The notes under the pieces were generated by a model. That model had not been told where the DNA came from, searched no databases, and saw only the letters and a list, made by a program, of their open reading frames with translations. The position numbers and the translations under genes were made by a program. A stretch of DNA of 64,000 nt from Anabaena sphaerica FACHB-251 (lineage in GTDB: Bacteria; Cyanobacteriota; Cyanobacteriia; Cyanobacteriales; Nostocaceae), in the NCBI RefSeq assembly GCF_014696825.1, contig NZ_JACJQU010000001.1, positions 744,001-808,000 on the forward strand, in the 5' to 3' direction. Each line of letters begins with the position of its first letter. Position 1 is the stretch's first letter. This document shows, piece after piece, positions 36,139 through 45,809 of the stretch.

Positions 36139-36951
36139 ATGAATAGCTCTCAGCTAGAAAAACAAGCCCTAGAAAAAGAACGCATCGAAGTCTTACAGCA
36201 GTTAGAAGATTGGCTAGAAACTCCTATGCTGGTGCTGGGCTTTGCGTGGTTAGCACTATTCATCATCGAGATGATCTGGGGGTTAAATTCTTTACTGGAA
36301 GCTGTTAGCATCACTATCTGGATTATTTTTATTTTAGATTTTCTGCTGAAACTAGCGATCGCCCCTCATAGAATTTCCTATATCAAAAGCAACTGGCTAA
36401 CAGTTATTTCTCTGTTTTTGCCAGCACTGCGTACTTTTCGGATTATACGAGTCATAAAAATACTCCGAACAGCACGGGCTGTAAGAGGACTCCAACTGTT
36501 ACGAGTCATGACTCGTGCTAACAGAAGTATGCGGATTTTAGCAGCAAGTGGGACCCGTCGAGGGTTTAGTTATGTTGTGGCGTTAACAATGATTGTTACT
36601 GTACTAGGAGCAGCAGGGATGTATGCGTTTGAGAATGAAGTGCCTGTGGAATCTGGGCTGCACAATTACGGTACTGCTTTATGGTGGACAGCAATGCTGA
36701 TCACAACGATGGGTTCTGAGTATTGGCCGAAAACGCCCGAAGGTCGGGTGCTTTGTTTTTTCCTAGCATTGTATGCGTTTGCCGTGTTTGGCTATGTGAC
36801 TGCAACTCTGGCAACGTTCTTTATTGGTCGTGATGCTGATGATGATGAAGCAGAGTTAGCTGGAGCGAAATCTATTCAAGTACTTCAGACTGAAATCGCC
36901 GCATTGCGACAGGAAATTCAAGAATTATTGCATCAAAATTCACAGCGTTGA
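36139..36951 (+). CDS. Voltage-sensor-type ion channel with unusual selectivity filter
   Basis: 270 residues. S1-S3 hydrophobic segments are about 30-48, 52-72 and 84-97. S4 is Arg/Lys-patterned (RTFRIIRVIKILRTARAVRG, about 98-117). S5 is about 143-163, the pore loop 178-195 and S6 about 203-229. A coiled-coil-like tail follows (IQVLQTEIAALRQEIQELL). This is the tetrameric voltage-gated cation channel plan. The filter reads TTMGSEYWP, not the TVGYG of potassium channels, so ion selectivity cannot be assumed. It lies between the DUF389 and MscS genes on the same strand (32 bases to the next). Confidence 0.87.
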   Translation: MNSSQLEKQALEKERIEVLQQLEDWLETPMLVLGFAWLALFIIEMIWGLNSLLEAVSITIWIIFILDFLLKLAIAPHRISYIKSNWLTVISLFLPALRTFRIIRVIKILRTARAVRGLQLLRVMTRANRSMRILAASGTRRGFSYVVALTMIVTVLGAAGMYAFENEVPVESGLHNYGTALWWTAMLITTMGSEYWPKTPEGRVLCFFLALYAFAVFGYVTATLATFFIGRDADDDEAELAGAKSIQVLQTEIAALRQEIQELLHQNSQR

Positions 36952-36983
36952 TATGAGCAAAAATTAATTACTGAGGAAAGTTC

Positions 36984-37991
36984 ATGAATGCAGAAATCTC
37001 CGCAGCTTGGGATAAAGTTCAAAGCATGATTAACGGGTTTATAGTTTTGCTACCTAACCTTCTGTTAGGGTTAATTGTCTTTATAGTCTTTTTGTTTATT
37101 GCTGGCAGAATTAAGGTACTGGTTAAGCGGTTAACCCGCAATCGTCGCTCCGCCCGTAATCTTGGATTAGTCCTGGGAAGGTTAGCTCAGGGCATAACCA
37201 TTTTGATTGGTTTGTTTATCGCCCTTTCCATTGTAATTCCCTCATTCAAAGCAGGTGATTTAGTCCAACTTTTGGGAATTAGTGGTGTTGCAATTGGTTT
37301 TGCTTTCCGCGATATTTTACAAAATTTCTTAGCTGGGATTTTAATTCTGTTGACTGAGCCGTTCCAAATCGACGATCAAATTGTTTTTAAAGGCTTTGAA
37401 GGAACAGTTGAAAATATCCAAACAAGAGCAACTACAATCAGAACTTATGATGGTAGGCGGATTGTCATTCCGAACTCGGAATTATTTACTAATTCGGTAA
37501 CTGTCAACACTGCCTTTGATAACCGACGATTAGAGTACGATGTCGGCATTGGCTACGGCGACGACATTGACCGTGCCAAGCAGTTAATGCTAGACGCAAT
37601 GCTTAGTGTAAATGAAGTTTTAAAAGATCCGGCTCCTGATGTACTAGTAATGGAACTTGCCGAAAGCACTGTTAACATCCGTGTGCGTTGGTGGGTTCAT
37701 CCACCACGACGCGCAGATAATCTTATTTCGCGGGATAAAGTGATTACTGCAATTAAGAAAACGCTCGTTGCAAACGGCATTGATTTGCCCTTCCCAACTC
37801 AACAAATTCTGTTCCACGACCAGACAGAAGAGACAGATGGAAACCGTTCCCGCCAGCGTGAAGGTTGGCCATCTGGTAAAGGTGAAGTACCGAAGCCTCG
37901 CCGCATCAGCGATTCACTCAGGTTACTTGCCCAAGTGCGATCTTCACAAGATAACAACGGTAAAGTAGATTCTCAAACCAACGAACAATGA
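36984..37991 (+). CDS. MscS-family mechanosensitive channel
   Basis: 335 residues. Three N-terminal hydrophobic helices (about 18-42, 66-90, 96-125) lead into the MscS pore helix and beta domain: LLGISGVAIGFAFRDILQNF, LAGILILLTEPFQIDDQIVF, and RIVIPNSELFTNSVTVNTAF. The tail beyond about 280 is polar and probably disordered. It releases solutes on hypo-osmotic shock. Its stop overlaps the next gene's ATG by 4 bases. Confidence 0.92.
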   Translation: MNAEISAAWDKVQSMINGFIVLLPNLLLGLIVFIVFLFIAGRIKVLVKRLTRNRRSARNLGLVLGRLAQGITILIGLFIALSIVIPSFKAGDLVQLLGISGVAIGFAFRDILQNFLAGILILLTEPFQIDDQIVFKGFEGTVENIQTRATTIRTYDGRRIVIPNSELFTNSVTVNTAFDNRRLEYDVGIGYGDDIDRAKQLMLDAMLSVNEVLKDPAPDVLVMELAESTVNIRVRWWVHPPRRADNLISRDKVITAIKKTLVANGIDLPFPTQQILFHDQTEETDGNRSRQREGWPSGKGEVPKPRRISDSLRLLAQVRSSQDNNGKVDSQTNEQ

Positions 37992-39337
37992 GAAATGTCA
38001 AGATAAGCAAACTGTGGGATCAGCTCCACTCAAGTTACTGGTTCATACCGGCGGTTATGGCGGTGGTAGCTACTGCTTTGGCTTTCACAATGCTTAATCT
38101 TGACCGCACAGGCAAGGTAAACATTGATTATTGGTGGATTTACACAGGTGGGGCGGATGGAGCGCGATCGCTGTTAGGATCGGTTGCAGGTTCGATGATT
38201 AGCGTTGCTGCTACAGCCTTTTCAATTACAATTGTGGCACTTCAGTTGGCTGCTTCCAATTTCGGGCCGCGACTTCTGCGTAATTTTATGCAGGATACAG
38301 GTAATCAAATTGTACTAGGCACATTTATTGGTACGTTCATCTACTGCTTGCTTGTACTGCGGACAATTCATGGAAAAGGAGATGGATACGAACAGTATGT
38401 GCCACAACTTTCAGTTACAATCGGCACTTTACTGGCAATTATTAGCATTGGTGTATTAATTTATTTTATCCATCATGCTTCAACCATAATTCAGGCATCT
38501 CACGTAATCCAAAATGTTAGTGAGGATTTACATTCAGCAATTGAACGGTTATTCCCCGAAAAGATTGGGCATGGTAAACCAGAAGATAGCCTTGGAGTTG
38601 AAGAAATTCCCATCTCCTTTGAGGAGGAAGCTTTACCAATTCGAGCTAATGGAACTGGTTATTTACAAGCAATTGATGACGAAGAATTTATGGAAATTGC
38701 TTGTAAACATAATTTGCTAATACGCCTTAAGGTTAGACCAGGAAAATTTTTAATTCAAGGTAGCGATTTAGCCCTGGTTTTTCCTCGGAAAAAAGTAAAT
38801 AAAAAACTTACCAAACAAATCAATGATGCCTTTATTTTGGGCAAAGAACGTACAGAGCAGCAGGATGTAGAATTTCCTATCAATCAGTTAGTAGAAATTG
38901 CTCTGCGTGCCATCTCTCCTGCTGTGAATGATCCATTTACTGCAATTCGCTGTATTGACCGAATTAGCGCAGGACTGTGCCACTTAGTTCAACGAGATTT
39001 TCCTTCGCCCTATCGCTACGATAAAAATAAAAAATTGCGCTTCATTGCTGAAAGAGTAGATTTTCAAGGATTGGTTGATTGTGCTTTTAACCAAATTCGG
39101 CAGTATGGAAAGTCGGATGCAGGAGTAACTATTCGTTTGTTAGAAGCTATAGCTGCAATTGCTACTTACACCAACAGTTCTAAATATCAAGCAAGCCTGC
39201 GCCATCATGCTGACATGATTTTAGAAGATAGCCGTGAAGGATTATCACAAGAACAAGACCGCAAAGATGTAGAAGAGAGTTATTATCAGGTCATTAAAAA
39301 TTTAAATAATGATGGCAATAATAAGGATTGGGATTAA
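37988..39337 (+). CDS. DUF2254 membrane protein
   Basis: 449 residues. Four hydrophobic helices lie in the first 165 residues (about 15-35, 60-82, 103-122, 137-158), followed by a soluble domain of about 280 residues. The motifs SVAATAFSITIVALQLAASN and ALRAISPAVNDPFTAI, with a CIDR follow-up, are the DUF2254 signatures. The function is unknown. The ATGA overlap with mscS shows one transcript, supporting a role in envelope or osmotic homeostasis (inference). Confidence 0.9.
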   Translation: MRNVKISKLWDQLHSSYWFIPAVMAVVATALAFTMLNLDRTGKVNIDYWWIYTGGADGARSLLGSVAGSMISVAATAFSITIVALQLAASNFGPRLLRNFMQDTGNQIVLGTFIGTFIYCLLVLRTIHGKGDGYEQYVPQLSVTIGTLLAIISIGVLIYFIHHASTIIQASHVIQNVSEDLHSAIERLFPEKIGHGKPEDSLGVEEIPISFEEEALPIRANGTGYLQAIDDEEFMEIACKHNLLIRLKVRPGKFLIQGSDLALVFPRKKVNKKLTKQINDAFILGKERTEQQDVEFPINQLVEIALRAISPAVNDPFTAIRCIDRISAGLCHLVQRDFPSPYRYDKNKKLRFIAERVDFQGLVDCAFNQIRQYGKSDAGVTIRLLEAIAAIATYTNSSKYQASLRHHADMILEDSREGLSQEQDRKDVEESYYQVIKNLNNDGNNKDWD

Positions 39338-39380
39338 TCAGATAATGGCGTTTTAAATTAATAGTTTTGAGGTAATAATT

Positions 39381-39980
39381 ATGAAAATTCTGAATTGGAA
39401 AGGTTATCGAATTATCGCATGGATAGGACAGGCTCTACTAACAATTTTTGTCATAGTCGCAGCAGTTCAAGGTAAGTGGTCAAATGCCTTGGGTCTTGCA
39501 TTCTTCCTTGTTGTATCCTTTGTGTTTGTTATCCGAGATAGTAAATTACCCACTTTATTTGATTTTTTGTTTGTGTTGGCCGCATTGCTCAATGCTACTG
39601 GTTGGGTATGGGATTTATTTGGTATGCCAGGCCCCTATGACGAAATTGTTCATGCTTATACGACTTTTGCAATTACCCTAGCACTTAGTTTTTTAGTCTA
39701 TGGTTCAATGTTGAATATATTTCGGAATCATACACTTTTGTATTTAGTGACAATTGCTAGTTTTGGAATTGCTATTGGTGCTTTGTGGGAAGTCACGGAA
39801 TGGTCTGCTGGTAAAATTCTCAATACTCAAGTAATTGAAAGCTTGGATGATACAATTATTGATTTAGTTATGGACACTCTCGGTGCTGGATTAGCGGCTT
39901 TAATTAGCCTTTGGGCGTTGCGAAAGTGGACAAATCGTAATCCAGAAGCAAACAATTCAACATCTGTTGAAAACACCTAA
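39381..39980 (+). CDS. DUF2238/YjdF-like membrane protein
   Basis: 199 residues with about five hydrophobic helices (about 10-28, 32-48, 52-70, 88-108, 116-134, 155-178). PYDEIVHAYTTFAITLALSF and the later EVTEWSAGKIL, DTIIDLVMDTLGA pattern match the DUF2238 family of small integral membrane proteins with conserved acidic and His residues. Function unknown. Last of the five-gene membrane series, 43 bases after DUF2254. Confidence 0.7.
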   Translation: MKILNWKGYRIIAWIGQALLTIFVIVAAVQGKWSNALGLAFFLVVSFVFVIRDSKLPTLFDFLFVLAALLNATGWVWDLFGMPGPYDEIVHAYTTFAITLALSFLVYGSMLNIFRNHTLLYLVTIASFGIAIGALWEVTEWSAGKILNTQVIESLDDTIIDLVMDTLGAGLAALISLWALRKWTNRNPEANNSTSVENT

Positions 39981-40103
39981 TACCCACCTTCCGCACCCCA
40001 AGGCACTGCCTCCTCTTTTTAAGGGGGATTTAGGGGGATCTACAAGTATTAGATACCACACAAAAAAGTTTATAGCTACGCCACGCAAGCTATCAAACAT
40101 CCT

Positions 40104-40556
40104 CTAAGGGAAAAATTCACTATCTAATACCTGTTGAGTAGTAAAGGGACATTTCTCTGGGAATATATCAGGTAATAATCCTGTTTCTTCCGCAGCCCAA
40201 TCTAAAGCGGGAGAGTAACATTCTGCAAAAATACTCTCATAATAATTTTTCAAACTAGGATGTTTTTGGATAGACTTATTAATACGACGGCGATGTTCTT
40301 TAATACTTGCTCGCCAACTGCCAGAACGTTTTTCTGGTTGATATTTACATTTTAAGAGATGGGCTATAATTACAATGAGATTGTTTTCTAAAGCATCCTT
40401 TAAACTACCGCCCATTTCCTCGATTTCTTCTACTAATAAATCAATATCTAAATTATCAAAATTACGATGTTTTAAATTTTCAATAGTTGACTCTAGCCAT
40501 AATTGATAATTCTGCTCGTAGAGAGAATTTAAACCAAACTGATTATTACTGATCAT
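40104..40556 (-). CDS. DUF29 family protein (copy 2)
   Basis: 150 residues, with LYEQNYQLWLESTIENLKHR, LLVEEIEEMGGSLKDALENN, LLKCKYQPEKRSGSWRASI and EHRRRI. It has the same plan as the other two copies but clearly diverged. Its start overlaps the end of tlyA by 4 bases, so it is cotranscribed with it. Confidence 0.88.
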   Translation of the reverse strand: MISNNQFGLNSLYEQNYQLWLESTIENLKHRNFDNLDIDLLVEEIEEMGGSLKDALENNLIVIIAHLLKCKYQPEKRSGSWRASIKEHRRRINKSIQKHPSLKNYYESIFAECYSPALDWAAEETGLLPDIFPEKCPFTTQQVLDSEFFP

Positions 40557-41368
40557 TTTGTTACTAACTCCTGCACTGCATTCTTAGTAATTTCTTGGAT
40601 GACTGCTAAATCTGGTGGTAGTGTTTCGCTTTCCATCCCTAACCATAAAAGATATTCAATATTACCCGCAGGTCCAGTGATGGGAGAAAATGTCAAACCC
40701 CGATATTTCCATCCTAATTCTAACGCTGTTCGCAAAACTTGAAAAATGGCATCAGCATGATCTTTTGGCTCACGTACTACACCTTTTTTACCTACACGAG
40801 ATTTACCCACTTCAAATTGTGGTTTTACTAATAAAATTGCTTCCCTTGGTGCTTGTGTCAAACGCCAAATTGCTGGTAAAACTTTAGTTAAAGAAATAAA
40901 GGAAACATCTACAACAGCTAAATCAGGAAATGTTGATCCATCTGTATATAATTGTTCTGGTTGTAATTCCCGTAAATTAGTACGTTCTTTTAAAATAACT
41001 CGTTCATCAGTTCTGATTTTCCAGTCAACTTGTCCGTAACCAACATCAATTCCATAAACTTGGGTTGCACCATTTTGTAATAAACAATCTGTAAAACCAC
41101 CTGTAGATATTCCCCCATCTAAACAAATACGTCCATCGGCGGAAATTCCAAAAAAGGCTAAAGCTTTAGATAGTTTTTCACCACCACGAGAAACAAAGGG
41201 AGGACGTTCTTTAACTACTATCTGTGCTGTTGTATCTACCTCAGTTCCAGGTTTATCTATCAGTTGTTCATTTACCCTCACTTCCCCAGCTTGAATCAGT
41301 CTTTGTGCTTGCTGACGGGAAGGACATAAACCCAAATCTACTAATAATGTATCTAATCGTTGTTTCAT
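40553..41368 (-). CDS. tlyA: TlyA-family rRNA methyltransferase (S4 + FtsJ-like)
   Basis: 271 residues. The S4 RNA-binding domain is at the N-terminus (RLDTLLVDLGLCPSRQQAQR, then EVRVNEQLIDKPG). The FtsJ-like methyltransferase domain begins with FVSRGGEKLSKAL and has the SAM motif LDGGISTGGFTDCLLQ, GIDVGYGQVDWKIR and VSFISLTKVLPAI. TlyA methylates ribosomal RNA 2'-O positions; some relatives are called hemolysins. The SAM motif has DGG where DIG/DVG is usual. It is the promoter-proximal member of the tlyA-DUF29 pair. Confidence 0.9.
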   Translation of the reverse strand: MKQRLDTLLVDLGLCPSRQQAQRLIQAGEVRVNEQLIDKPGTEVDTTAQIVVKERPPFVSRGGEKLSKALAFFGISADGRICLDGGISTGGFTDCLLQNGATQVYGIDVGYGQVDWKIRTDERVILKERTNLRELQPEQLYTDGSTFPDLAVVDVSFISLTKVLPAIWRLTQAPREAILLVKPQFEVGKSRVGKKGVVREPKDHADAIFQVLRTALELGWKYRGLTFSPITGPAGNIEYLLWLGMESETLPPDLAVIQEITKNAVQELVTK

Positions 41369-41383
41369 ATAGCTGGGAATAGG

Positions 41384-41403
41384 TAACAGGGAACAGGGAA
41401 CAG
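41384..41403. repeat. Short tandem repeat (gggaaca heptamers)
   Basis: Units of gggaaca or ggtaaca lie 15 bases upstream of tlyA in the gap to the hybrid kinase gene. Confidence 0.55.
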
Positions 41404-41546
41404 AGTTAAAAATCTTTTAGTGTATGGATTTTTGACGTTAATTGTGTATCTCATTGAAGTGCATACCGCTATATCTGTGAGGGTAGGGAATAGGGAATTC
41501 TTGATTTTTCAATCCAAAATCCAAAATCCAAAATTATCCTGACTCC

Positions 41547-44500
41547 TTATTTTAAATATTTTTCCAACATCTCCCGAACTTGCTGAACACGAATAGGTTT
41601 AGTTAGAAAATCATTCATCCCTGCTTGTAAACAAGATTCTCTATCTTTATCTTCTTCATTGGCTGTCATTGCAATAATCACAGGACGTTGATCAGGTTGC
41701 CAATGTTTGCAGATTTGGCGTGTTGCTTCTAAACCATCCATTTCTGGCATTTGCATATCCATTAATACTAAATTATAATATTTTTGGTCTAGTGCTGAGA
41801 TTGCTTCTTTACCATTATTCACAACATCAGCAGAGTAGCCTAAGGTTTGCAAAATACGCAAAGCAACTTTTTGATTTACTAGGTTATCTTCTGCTATGAG
41901 AATTTTTACTTCAGATGCTGTTTTAATTGATGTTTCTAATAAAGGAAGATTAAGTTGTTTTGTATGTTTAATTTTATCATCTTCATAAAGATACCGCACC
42001 TGTAAAAATTCCGAAATTTTATCAAAAATTATTTGTGCTTGCAATGGTTTACGTACCATCTCATCACAGCCAGCGGCTTTAATTGCGGCTCTTTCTTCTT
42101 CAAATACACTAGCAGTTAAGGCAATAATAATTACTGGTTTGTTCTGTTCTTGACTAAGTTGGCGAATTATTTTAGTAGCTGTATAACCATTTATTTCCGG
42201 CATTCGCATATCCATCCAAATTAGGTGCGGTTGCCATTCTTGCCATAATGTTATTGCTTCTTTACCATTCTTGGCTTCCCGAACTTCAAAACCAATAGGT
42301 TGAAGTAACTTAACTAACAACTGACGATTATTTTCTATGTCATCAGCAATCATAATTCTATAATGAGTTTGGTCGGGAGCCAAAGCCATAATTCTGCGCG
42401 TTGATAATGGTGAAGCAACTGCATCAACTAAAACCGAGCGAAAGCGAATTGTAAAGTGAAATATACTACCCTTACCTAAAGTGCTGTCAACGTGAATATC
42501 ACCTCCCATCAGTTGTACAAATTTACGAGTAATGACTAAACCTAAACCTGTTCCTTGATGAGATTTACGCCCTGATTCAGTTTGGACGAAAGGATTGAAA
42601 AGGTGTTTTAATTCTTCTGGAGCAATACCTGTTCCTGTATCTATAACTGCAAATTTTAGAGTATTTTTTTCTTGCGCTTCTACCTTGAAAGTGACACTTC
42701 CCTGATGAGTAAATTTAATGGCATTACTGAGCAGGTTCAGGAGAATTTGTCTGAGTTTACCCTTGTCTGTGCGAATACATTGGGGTAAATTTGGGGCTAA
42801 ATCAAAGTAAAGTTTAATTCCTTTTTCTGTAGCTTTGAGTTGTAGCATTGATTGGAGAGATTCAATCAGTGTAGAAAGATGAAAATTAGTTTTATTAAAT
42901 GTGATCTTCCCTGCTTCGATTTTTGACATTTCTAAAACATCATTAATTAAAGACAGCAAGTGTTCACCACTGGCAATAATAATATCTAAATTTTCTTTTT
43001 GTTCAGCATTGAGAGTCGTATCCCCCTGCATTAATTGAGTGAATCCCAAAATGGCATTTAGGGGGGTTCGTAATTCATGACTCATATTCGCTAAAAATTC
43101 GCTTTTGGCACGGTTGGCGGCTTCTGCTGCTTTTTTTGCCTGTGTTAATTCTAATTCCGCCTGTTTGCGCTCAGTAATATCCAGAGCAGTGCCGTGCCAA
43201 CAAATATCCCCATTCTCGCGGCGTTCTGGTTGGGACGTTGCTTGTAACCATTTCAGTTTACCGGAAGGTGTGATGATGCGCCATTCGTGGCTAAATGTTT
43301 CTAAAGTAGAGGCACTACGTTCAACTGCCTGCATATAGCTGGGAACATCTTCAGGATGAAACTGCTTGAAGACAACTGTTGCATCGTTGAGAATCTCCTC
43401 AACCTTAGCTTCGTTAATATGTGCGATCGCCTGATTCACATACTCAAAGGTAGTTAAGCCATCAGAACGCATGAGTAAAGAATAAATGACTCCTGGTGAA
43501 GAGGTTGCTAGATGTTCTAATTGGGCTTGAGAACGCCGCAAAGCTTCCTCTGTTTGTTTCCGGGTTGTAATATCCCGTACCATGACTAAAACTTCATTGT
43601 CATTGAGGGGAGTAATCCGGCTTTCTTCATATTGAATTTTTCCCTCTACCTCAAGTTGCTGTTCGTAGGTTTCAAGTTTACCTGTTTGTAGTGCTTGTTC
43701 TACATAATACATTCGCTCTTTTGCTCTGTCGGGGGGTAGGATATCAAAGATATTTTTCCCGTCTCGACTGCGATGAGGATGAATAGGTTGAAATTCGTTA
43801 CCTACAAAGATATTCTTGTAATTACCATGGCAATCTAAACGCAAAAGTAAGTCAGGAATAGCCGCAATTAAAGCGCGGGTAGTCTGTTCACTCTGACGCA
43901 ATGAAGCTTCAATTTGTTTGCGCTCGGTGATATCTTTGGCGATAATCATGGCGCATCGCTTTCCATGCAGTTCAATTACTTCTGCGGAAGCTAACAGGGT
44001 TCTAATTTCCCCCGATTTCATGCGAAAGTTCAATTCCCAATTATGAATGTAACCATCTGTTTGCATGGCTTGGAAGTAGCGATCGCGGTCTTGGAGATTT
44101 GTCCATAAGTTCAATTCCACAGAAGTTTTACCAATGACTTCTTCACGGCTATATCCTGAAACTTCCAAAAAACTTTGATTAACTTCTAAATAACGTCCTG
44201 CCTTCAAAGTGGCGATCGCTATCGGGTCAGGACTATTACCAAACAATTTGGTAAATTTGGCTTCTGATTCCTCTAGGGCAACTGCTAAACTAGCAAATGC
44301 TTGACGTAGTTGCTCAGACATTAGATTAAAAGATTTTGCCAATTTTGATAATTCTTGAATCGGCAAGCTTTCCGGTATTGTCTGATGAGGATCACCTGTT
44401 GTTATTGCCTCACTCATGACAATTAAACGTCGTAGAGGTTTAGTAATCCAACTTGATATAATTGTTGCTAGTGCGATCGCTCCCAACAATGCTCCCACAC

Positions 44501-45563
44501 ATAATATAATTGTTGTGCGGCGATTAGCATTAATTTCCGCCATAAAATCATTTTCTGGGACAACCGTTACTACCAACCAATCTAAACCATACTCATCTTG
44601 ATAAGGCTGAATTTCTACAAAATCGCGTTCTCTTTTTTGATAAAAAATTAGTTTTTCTGGTTTTTTAATTTGCTCAACATTACCAAATTTATGCTTTATT
44701 TCCTGGGCTATCTTTTGCGTCAATTGATTTTTACTATCTGAAGCTGCTAGGCGAATAAATTTTTTATTAATATGATTGTATGGCTTTTCTAAAGTAGAGC
44801 TTGCTACTAAATCCCCAGATTTTTCGATAATAAAAATTTGCCCGTTGGCCGAAGGTTTCAAATTATTTAAAAAGGTGCTGATATCTTCCAAAATCAGACC
44901 TACAGTAAATACTCCTTGCAACTTACCATTTTGATCATAAACAGGCGCAGAAGCATTAATTCCTGCCAAGGAATAATTCATCCAAGGAAAGATTTTCGTC
45001 CAATTATTGTTACCAAAATTTTTAGCAACTTTATACCAAGCTGTCCGATGCAATTCAACATCTCTTTTGATCAAAAACTTGGCTAGATTCCCATTTTTAT
45101 CTGTCACATAAGTATACTGCACCCCGTAATCAGGTTTTTGATTTACAGATACTAATAGTTGTCCTTGATATCTGGCGTAGCCAATAGTATCTCTTTTTTC
45201 ATTTCCATAACCAATAGTTGTAATAGTTTCAAAAATATGAATTTGTTCCCAAAGATGATGTTGAACTTGCTCAATATCCTCTACATTTAACTCACCTAAT
45301 TTCACCGCATTCAAATTCAGGCGATTAATTATATGTGGTGTGTTTAAATATTCATTCAGACGGGTTTTAACTTGAACATTGACGCGCTCAATTACCTGCT
45401 CTGCTAAATTTGCGACTGCTTTCTGTCCACTTGTAAAGGATAGATACCCGGTTAAACTTACTGCTACCACAATCAGCAGTACAAAGGGAACTACTAATAG
45501 TAGTCTGAGGGGAATTCTGTAAAAACGGGAAGTAAACTCAGTCCAGTGGTAGATCAAGCGCAT
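41547..45563 (-). CDS. Hybrid sensor histidine kinase (dCache, HAMP, three PAS, HisKA, HATPase, two receivers)
   Basis: 1338 residues. TM1 is about 19-42, the extracytoplasmic double-Cache sensor about 45-345, TM2 about 350-372 and HAMP about 373-425. PAS domains are at about 435-548, 560-668 and 682-798, each ending in DITERK or similar. HisKA has H829 in FLANMSHELRTPLNAIL, and HATPase (about 930-1060) has LLNLLSNAIKF, DTGTGI and GTGLGLVI. Receiver 1 is about 1098-1210 (IMIADDIENNRQLL, MDMRMPEINGY) and receiver 2 about 1222-1335 (ILIAEDNLVNQKVA, MDMQMPEMDGLEA). There is no Hpt domain, so phosphotransfer needs a separate partner. The ligand is unknown. Confidence 0.93.
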   Translation of the reverse strand: MRLIYHWTEFTSRFYRIPLRLLLVVPFVLLIVVAVSLTGYLSFTSGQKAVANLAEQVIERVNVQVKTRLNEYLNTPHIINRLNLNAVKLGELNVEDIEQVQHHLWEQIHIFETITTIGYGNEKRDTIGYARYQGQLLVSVNQKPDYGVQYTYVTDKNGNLAKFLIKRDVELHRTAWYKVAKNFGNNNWTKIFPWMNYSLAGINASAPVYDQNGKLQGVFTVGLILEDISTFLNNLKPSANGQIFIIEKSGDLVASSTLEKPYNHINKKFIRLAASDSKNQLTQKIAQEIKHKFGNVEQIKKPEKLIFYQKRERDFVEIQPYQDEYGLDWLVVTVVPENDFMAEINANRRTTIILCVGALLGAIALATIISSWITKPLRRLIVMSEAITTGDPHQTIPESLPIQELSKLAKSFNLMSEQLRQAFASLAVALEESEAKFTKLFGNSPDPIAIATLKAGRYLEVNQSFLEVSGYSREEVIGKTSVELNLWTNLQDRDRYFQAMQTDGYIHNWELNFRMKSGEIRTLLASAEVIELHGKRCAMIIAKDITERKQIEASLRQSEQTTRALIAAIPDLLLRLDCHGNYKNIFVGNEFQPIHPHRSRDGKNIFDILPPDRAKERMYYVEQALQTGKLETYEQQLEVEGKIQYEESRITPLNDNEVLVMVRDITTRKQTEEALRRSQAQLEHLATSSPGVIYSLLMRSDGLTTFEYVNQAIAHINEAKVEEILNDATVVFKQFHPEDVPSYMQAVERSASTLETFSHEWRIITPSGKLKWLQATSQPERRENGDICWHGTALDITERKQAELELTQAKKAAEAANRAKSEFLANMSHELRTPLNAILGFTQLMQGDTTLNAEQKENLDIIIASGEHLLSLINDVLEMSKIEAGKITFNKTNFHLSTLIESLQSMLQLKATEKGIKLYFDLAPNLPQCIRTDKGKLRQILLNLLSNAIKFTHQGSVTFKVEAQEKNTLKFAVIDTGTGIAPEELKHLFNPFVQTESGRKSHQGTGLGLVITRKFVQLMGGDIHVDSTLGKGSIFHFTIRFRSVLVDAVASPLSTRRIMALAPDQTHYRIMIADDIENNRQLLVKLLQPIGFEVREAKNGKEAITLWQEWQPHLIWMDMRMPEINGYTATKIIRQLSQEQNKPVIIIALTASVFEEERAAIKAAGCDEMVRKPLQAQIIFDKISEFLQVRYLYEDDKIKHTKQLNLPLLETSIKTASEVKILIAEDNLVNQKVALRILQTLGYSADVVNNGKEAISALDQKYYNLVLMDMQMPEMDGLEATRQICKHWQPDQRPVIIAMTANEEDKDRESCLQAGMNDFLTKPIRVQQVREMLEKYLK

Positions 45564-45809
45564 TTAAGTAGGTCAGCTTTTAAGTAGGTAATAAGTATGA
45601 CCAAAAATCAGATCAATAAGATACAGCAGAAGTCAGGAGTCAGTCATAAAAGCAGGAGTGTGGCATAACTTTCTCAACTATCAGTATGTATAACTAATCA
45701 TTAGGTTTGCAAATTGCTTTTAGTCTCACTCCAGCCAACTCCAAGAAGAAAAAATCAATTTCCAAGGTAGTTTTAGCTGACTGCTCTTGACCCTGAATGC
45801 TTATTTAAA

